NCBI GenBank assembly: GCA_048266425.1
Contig: JBLWZN010000021.1
Span: forward strand, 11,482 to 75,481
From: Cerina sp048266425
GTDB taxonomy: Bacteria > Bacteroidota > Bacteroidia > Flavobacteriales > Flavobacteriaceae
Length of the DNA: 64,000 nt
Reading direction: 5' to 3'
Shown here: positions 61,503 to 64,000 of the stretch, in pieces
Numbering within the stretch: position 1 is the first letter of the stretch
How the letters are laid out: every line of letters begins with the position of its first letter
Position numbers and translations under genes: made by a program
Notes under the pieces: model-generated
Told to the model about the DNA's origin: nothing
Database searches by the model: none
What the model saw: the letters and a program-made list of their open reading frames with translations, nothing else

Positions 61503-61835
61503 TGTTTAATAGAGTGACGTTTAAGTGACGGTTTTTTGTTAAAAGTAATTTGGTTTCTATTCATTTTTTATCTCTTTTGCATTATTTTTTACTTTCATAT
61601 TTTACTTCTTTTTCTTCCATAATAGGTTTAACTGTATTCAAGTTGATTCCAATTTTAATGCACTCAGGGAAAATTAGAGGTTGTTCACCTTTGTAGTTAA
61701 CCTTTTAAAGGTAATTTATTTATTGTTTGCGACTCCAAAAAGCTGAAATCTGCGTTTTTTCCGGCAACTTTTTCTTTGGCTCGCAATTTTAAATTGTTGA
61801 TAACTGCCAAATTTCTACAAAATCGGCAATAATAC

Positions 61836-61920
61836 CCAAATTTCATTTGGCGCCATATGGATACATATAAGACCAAATTTAATTTGGGTTTTTTCATTTG
61901 GATTCAAATGGGTACATATG
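61836..61920. repeat. Clustered repeats in the att-like region
   Basis: Two copies of CCAAATTTnATTTGG (61836-61850 and 61873-61887), each palindromic or nearly so, and two related sites ATGGaTACATATaAG / ATGGgTACATATgAG after them. Candidate binding sites for an integrase or excisionase. The rest of 61464-62082 (619 bases) holds the AGTGACG repeat pair (61513-61530) and no clear gene. Confidence 0.6.
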
Positions 61921-62037
61921 AGTACATTCTAATATAACCATTTGTATATCAATTATTTGTGGATAACTATTTGTGTTTTTTATGTTCCCTGTATATCCAT
62001 TTTCATACATTTATTTTCAAGAAATTCATAGAAAGTA

Positions 62038-62055
62038 AACAAAAGCGCTTTTGTT
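62038..62055. promoter_or_regulatory. 18-bp perfect palindrome, candidate operator
   Basis: AACAAAAGCGCTTTTGTT, identical to its reverse complement, 27 bases before the ATG of the HTH gene. Likely a binding site for a dimeric regulator. Confidence 0.5.
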
Positions 62056-62082
62056 CATTTTGTAACCCTAAAAAAGAAACAG

Positions 62083-62370
62083 ATGAACAATTTATTAGTA
62101 TTGGAACGATTAGATCGTTTGGAAAAACTGTTAATGGCCAATAAAGAGGTATTAACTTTTGAGGAAACCTGTAACTATGCGGGAATATCTCGAAGCTATC
62201 TTTACAAACTGACCTCCACCGGAAGTATTCCCCACTCCAAGCCCAACGGAAAACTGATCTTTTTTGAAAAGCGGAAGCTTAACAGCTGGCTACTTCAAAA
62301 GAGCAAGAGATCGAATGCGGAAATCGAAGCGGAAGCATTGGAATACTCTTTCAAACACCGGAAAAGATGA
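62083..62370 (+). CDS. Excisionase-type helix-turn-helix protein
   Basis: A 95-residue DNA-binding protein. The winged HTH is VLTFEETCNYAGISRSYLYKLTSTGSIPHSKPNGKLIFFEKRKL, shown here by residues 22-67, which matches the HTH_17/excisionase fold. A short helical region precedes it and a basic tail follows. In such elements it acts as excisionase or as regulator of the replication genes. It overlaps the VapE gene by four bases, so the two are translated together. Confidence 0.85.
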   Translation: MNNLLVLERLDRLEKLLMANKEVLTFEETCNYAGISRSYLYKLTSTGSIPHSKPNGKLIFFEKRKLNSWLLQKSKRSNAEIEAEALEYSFKHRKR

Positions 62371-63569
62371 AAGCGGAAGATGGCAATAATCCACTGTACA
62401 TAGTAAAGGATCCGAAGAGGAAGACCGTATACGATTATGTCCTGGAATATCTGGAGGGGAAGTACGATATCCTGTACAATGAGATCTCCCATGACTTCCA
62501 GATATCGATGATAGGGGATAAAGACTGGCACTACCTGAACATGAACTCACTCTTGATAGAACTGGCCAAGGCGGGCATCGATGTCACCACCGCTAAACTG
62601 GAGATCTTGATCAAGTCCGAGCTCATAAAAAGGCACAACCCCATTGCGGAGTACTTCCGGTCCTTGCCGCCATGGGACGGGACGGACCATATTGCAAGGT
62701 TCGCTTCCTATGTGCCGCTGTACGAACCCGAGCTGTTCCTGTACCATTTTAAGAAATGGCTGGTCAGGTCGATAAAATGCGCCCTGGAACCGGGATACTT
62801 CAACAAGCAGTGCCTGGTCATCTGCCACGACGGACAAAGTTCGGGCAAATCCACATGGTGCCGGTTCCTCTGTCCGCCGGAGCTCTGGGAATATATAGCC
62901 GAGGACATCAGCACGGACAAGGATGCCAGGATCCAGTTGTGCCGGAACTTCCTCTACAACCTGGACGAACTGGCCGTACTTTCCAAGAAGGACGTGAACG
63001 CCCTTAAGGCGTTTTTCTCCAAGACCTTTATCAACGAAAGGCTTCCCTATGACAGGAAGAACACCACCCTGCCCCGTATCTGTTCCTTTATGGGATCCAC
63101 CAACCGTTCCGCCTTCCTGAACGACGAGACGGGGTCGGTACGCTGGCTCTGTTTCGAGCTCAAGGATGCCATCGACTTCAACTATTCCAAGGAAACGAAG
63201 ATAAGGGACGTATGGACACAGGCCTATCACCTTTATACCGATGCCGGGTTCGACCCGGAGCTTTCCGCAAGGGACGTGAACGAGAACGAGGAACGCAATA
63301 AACGGTATACTAAGCTGACCACTGAGCAGGAACTCGTGGCCAAGTATTACGAAAAGTCCGAGGACATGGAGGATTTCGTGACGGCCTCCGATGTGATGGT
63401 CTCCCTCTCCTGTCTTAGCGTCCACCTGAACCAGATAAATATTGGAAGGGCGCTCTCCGGTTTCCGCTTTCCGAAGGTAAAGCACCCGAAGCGACAGGTC
63501 TATGGCTACTTGGCCAGGCCGATCTATGCGGTCTCCCCTTGGGAAATGGAATTTAAGACCAAAAAATAG
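62367..63569 (+). CDS. VapE domain-containing protein (mobile-element replication ATPase)
   Basis: A 400-residue protein with a VapE/virulence-associated E domain. The first 100 residues are a helical lead with NPIAEYFRSLPPWDGTDHIARFASYVP, which is typical just before the domain. Walker A is DGQSSGKSTWCRF and the later NLDELAVLSKKDVNALKAFFS is the Walker B/sensor part. Such proteins act as helicases in replication of phage satellites and integrated elements. It overlaps the HTH gene (ATGA). Codon use is more G+C-rich than that of the chromosomal genes. Confidence 0.9.
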   Translation: MKAEDGNNPLYIVKDPKRKTVYDYVLEYLEGKYDILYNEISHDFQISMIGDKDWHYLNMNSLLIELAKAGIDVTTAKLEILIKSELIKRHNPIAEYFRSLPPWDGTDHIARFASYVPLYEPELFLYHFKKWLVRSIKCALEPGYFNKQCLVICHDGQSSGKSTWCRFLCPPELWEYIAEDISTDKDARIQLCRNFLYNLDELAVLSKKDVNALKAFFSKTFINERLPYDRKNTTLPRICSFMGSTNRSAFLNDETGSVRWLCFELKDAIDFNYSKETKIRDVWTQAYHLYTDAGFDPELSARDVNENEERNKRYTKLTTEQELVAKYYEKSEDMEDFVTASDVMVSLSCLSVHLNQINIGRALSGFRFPKVKHPKRQVYGYLARPIYAVSPWEMEFKTKK

Positions 63570-63579
63570 AAAAACAGGT

Positions 63580-63773
63580 TACCTACTTACCTAAAGAAAT
63601 AGAAAACCCTAAAAAACAGGGGAAAAACTAGGTAAGATAAAAACAACAACAACCTACCTGATCTTACCTAACCTACCTGAACCGTTAAAATAGGTAGGAT
63701 AGGTAATATGGAATTTAGAACTGTTTTCTAATGTCAAGGCCTATATACACTGGGCTTAGGTAAGTAGGTAGGT
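63580..63773. repeat. ACCTA/TAGGT iteron-like cluster with hairpin
   Basis: About a dozen copies of ACCTA or its complement between the VapE and primase genes. The centre is a near-perfect inverted repeat: left arm TTACCTAACCTACCT (63664-63678) and right arm AGGTAGGATAGGTAA (63692-63706), 14 of 15 pairs, no T-run. Possibly a replication origin or a transfer site of the element. Confidence 0.6.
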
Positions 63774-63802
63774 AGTTTTGGGAATATAAAAAAGATTTGC
63801 TG

Positions 63803-64000
63803 ATGAAAAAAGAAAGAACACATAAGCTATCGTGCGAAAGAGCCCGAGCTTTTCCCATCGAAAGGGCGCTGGCAAAACTCGGCCACTTTCCTGCCAGGAC
63901 AACGGATAAAGAAGCTTGGTACCTCAGTCCGTTCCGGCCAGAGGCCCAAGCCTCTTTCAAGGTGTCCAAGAGACTGAACAGATGGTACGACCATGGAGCG
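63803..64000 (+). CDS. CHC2 zinc-finger/toprim primase-like protein, N-terminal part
   Basis: An open frame from ATG at 63803 that runs off the right edge (66 codons seen). The sequence ALAKLGHFPARTTDKEAW, then LSPFRPEAQASFKV and RLNRWYDHG, matches the beginning of the CHC2-type zinc-finger/toprim primases of Bacteroidota mobile elements. It probably primes replication of the element together with the VapE helicase. The rest is not visible. Confidence 0.8.
   Translation, partial: MKKERTHKLSCERARAFPIERALAKLGHFPARTTDKEAWYLSPFRPEAQASFKVSKRLNRWYDHGA

Larger units (their letters stand above)
61464..64000. mobile_element. Left end of an integrative element inserted at tRNA-Leu
   Basis: From the tRNA-Leu 3' end to the window edge: repeat-rich DNA, then an excisionase-type HTH gene, a VapE-like gene and a CHC2-zinc-finger primase gene. 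Genes from 62.4 kb on use clearly more G+C-rich codons than the chromosome. The tRNA 3' end is the usual attachment site of such elements. No integrase is seen up to the edge; the right end is outside the window. Confidence 0.75.

Noticed and set aside
61701..61712. Possible programmed frameshift site (T TTA AAA on the minus strand) joining two short frames
   Set aside because: The frame that continues is at +1 and not at -1, so the slippery heptamer does not explain it.
62547..63485. A 312-codon minus-strand frame opposite the VapE gene
   Set aside because: It is the antisense frame of a G+C-rich gene with clear Walker motifs on the plus strand; the antisense product resembles nothing known.

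Overview
The window is chromosomal DNA of a marine-type flavobacterium (Bacteroidota, Flavobacteriaceae; an Arenibacter/Maribacter/Zobellia-like organism is my guess). The reasons are: type IX secretion parts and cargo (a PorP/SprF protein, a type-B C-terminal domain, a type-A C-terminal domain), a mevalonate pathway, N-acyl (not free) ornithine carbamoylation for arginine, two sulfatases, a shortened DnaJ zinc finger, a long-tailed ribosomal protein S16, and promoters of the Bacteroidota type TTG-N15..21-TAnnTTTG in front of several genes.

Layout. 1-4.9 kb: a truncated arylsulfatase, a DUF1697 protein, a PorP/SprF protein paired with a lectin-like type-B T9SS cargo, and TspO. 5.0-9.0 kb: isoprenoid block (diphosphomevalonate decarboxylase, mevalonate kinase, UbiA prenyltransferase) and a pseudouridine synthase. 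9.1-13.1 kb: SMUG2-type DNA glycosylase, lipoprotein serine hydrolase, MFS exporter, small outer-membrane barrel. 13.1-24.6 kb, all on the minus strand: an eleven-gene arginine/proline cluster read as GNAT acyltransferase-argG-argC-proC-argD-proB-argF'-SDR-argB-argE-argH. Its first gene is preceded by a consensus promoter and a 27-codon leader peptide with three consecutive Arg codons just before its stop, which I read as an undescribed arginine attenuator. 24.6-29.4 kb: GT-C glycosyltransferase, ilvE, mnmD, a TIGR01777 epimerase. 29.7-37.0 kb (plus strand): grpE-dnaJ, then an ABC exporter, an MscS channel, an outer-membrane protein and a sigma-54 activator that lacks a DNA-binding domain. 37.1-39.7 kb (minus): sulfatase, rimM, rpsP. 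40-49.3 kb: Lrp regulator, saccharopine dehydrogenase-like enzyme, DUF423, pckA, ClC channel, metallophosphoesterase, a complete IS1595-family insertion with an 8-bp target duplication, and a vanadium-haloperoxidase-like lipoprotein. 49.5-61.2 kb: Na+/solute symporter, serS, ribF, a large secreted metzincin protease with a partner lipoprotein, and pth-rplY-prs.

61.4-64.0 kb: tRNA-Leu(CAA) followed by the left end of an integrative element. It holds a repeat-rich att-like region, an excisionase-type HTH gene with a palindromic operator candidate, a VapE-like helicase, a hairpin/iteron region, and the start of a CHC2 zinc-finger primase that runs off the window. This DNA is richer in G+C than its surroundings. 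No integrase is seen on this side, so the element's other end and its cargo lie outside the window.

The most interesting signals are the arginine leader peptide with mutually exclusive RNA pairings; the serine at the residue that sets acetyl- versus succinyl-ornithine specificity in ArgF', taken together with the cysteine-rich GNAT at the operon head; the hairpin/iteron region between the VapE and primase genes; and the HTH-less activator with a GAFTSA loop.
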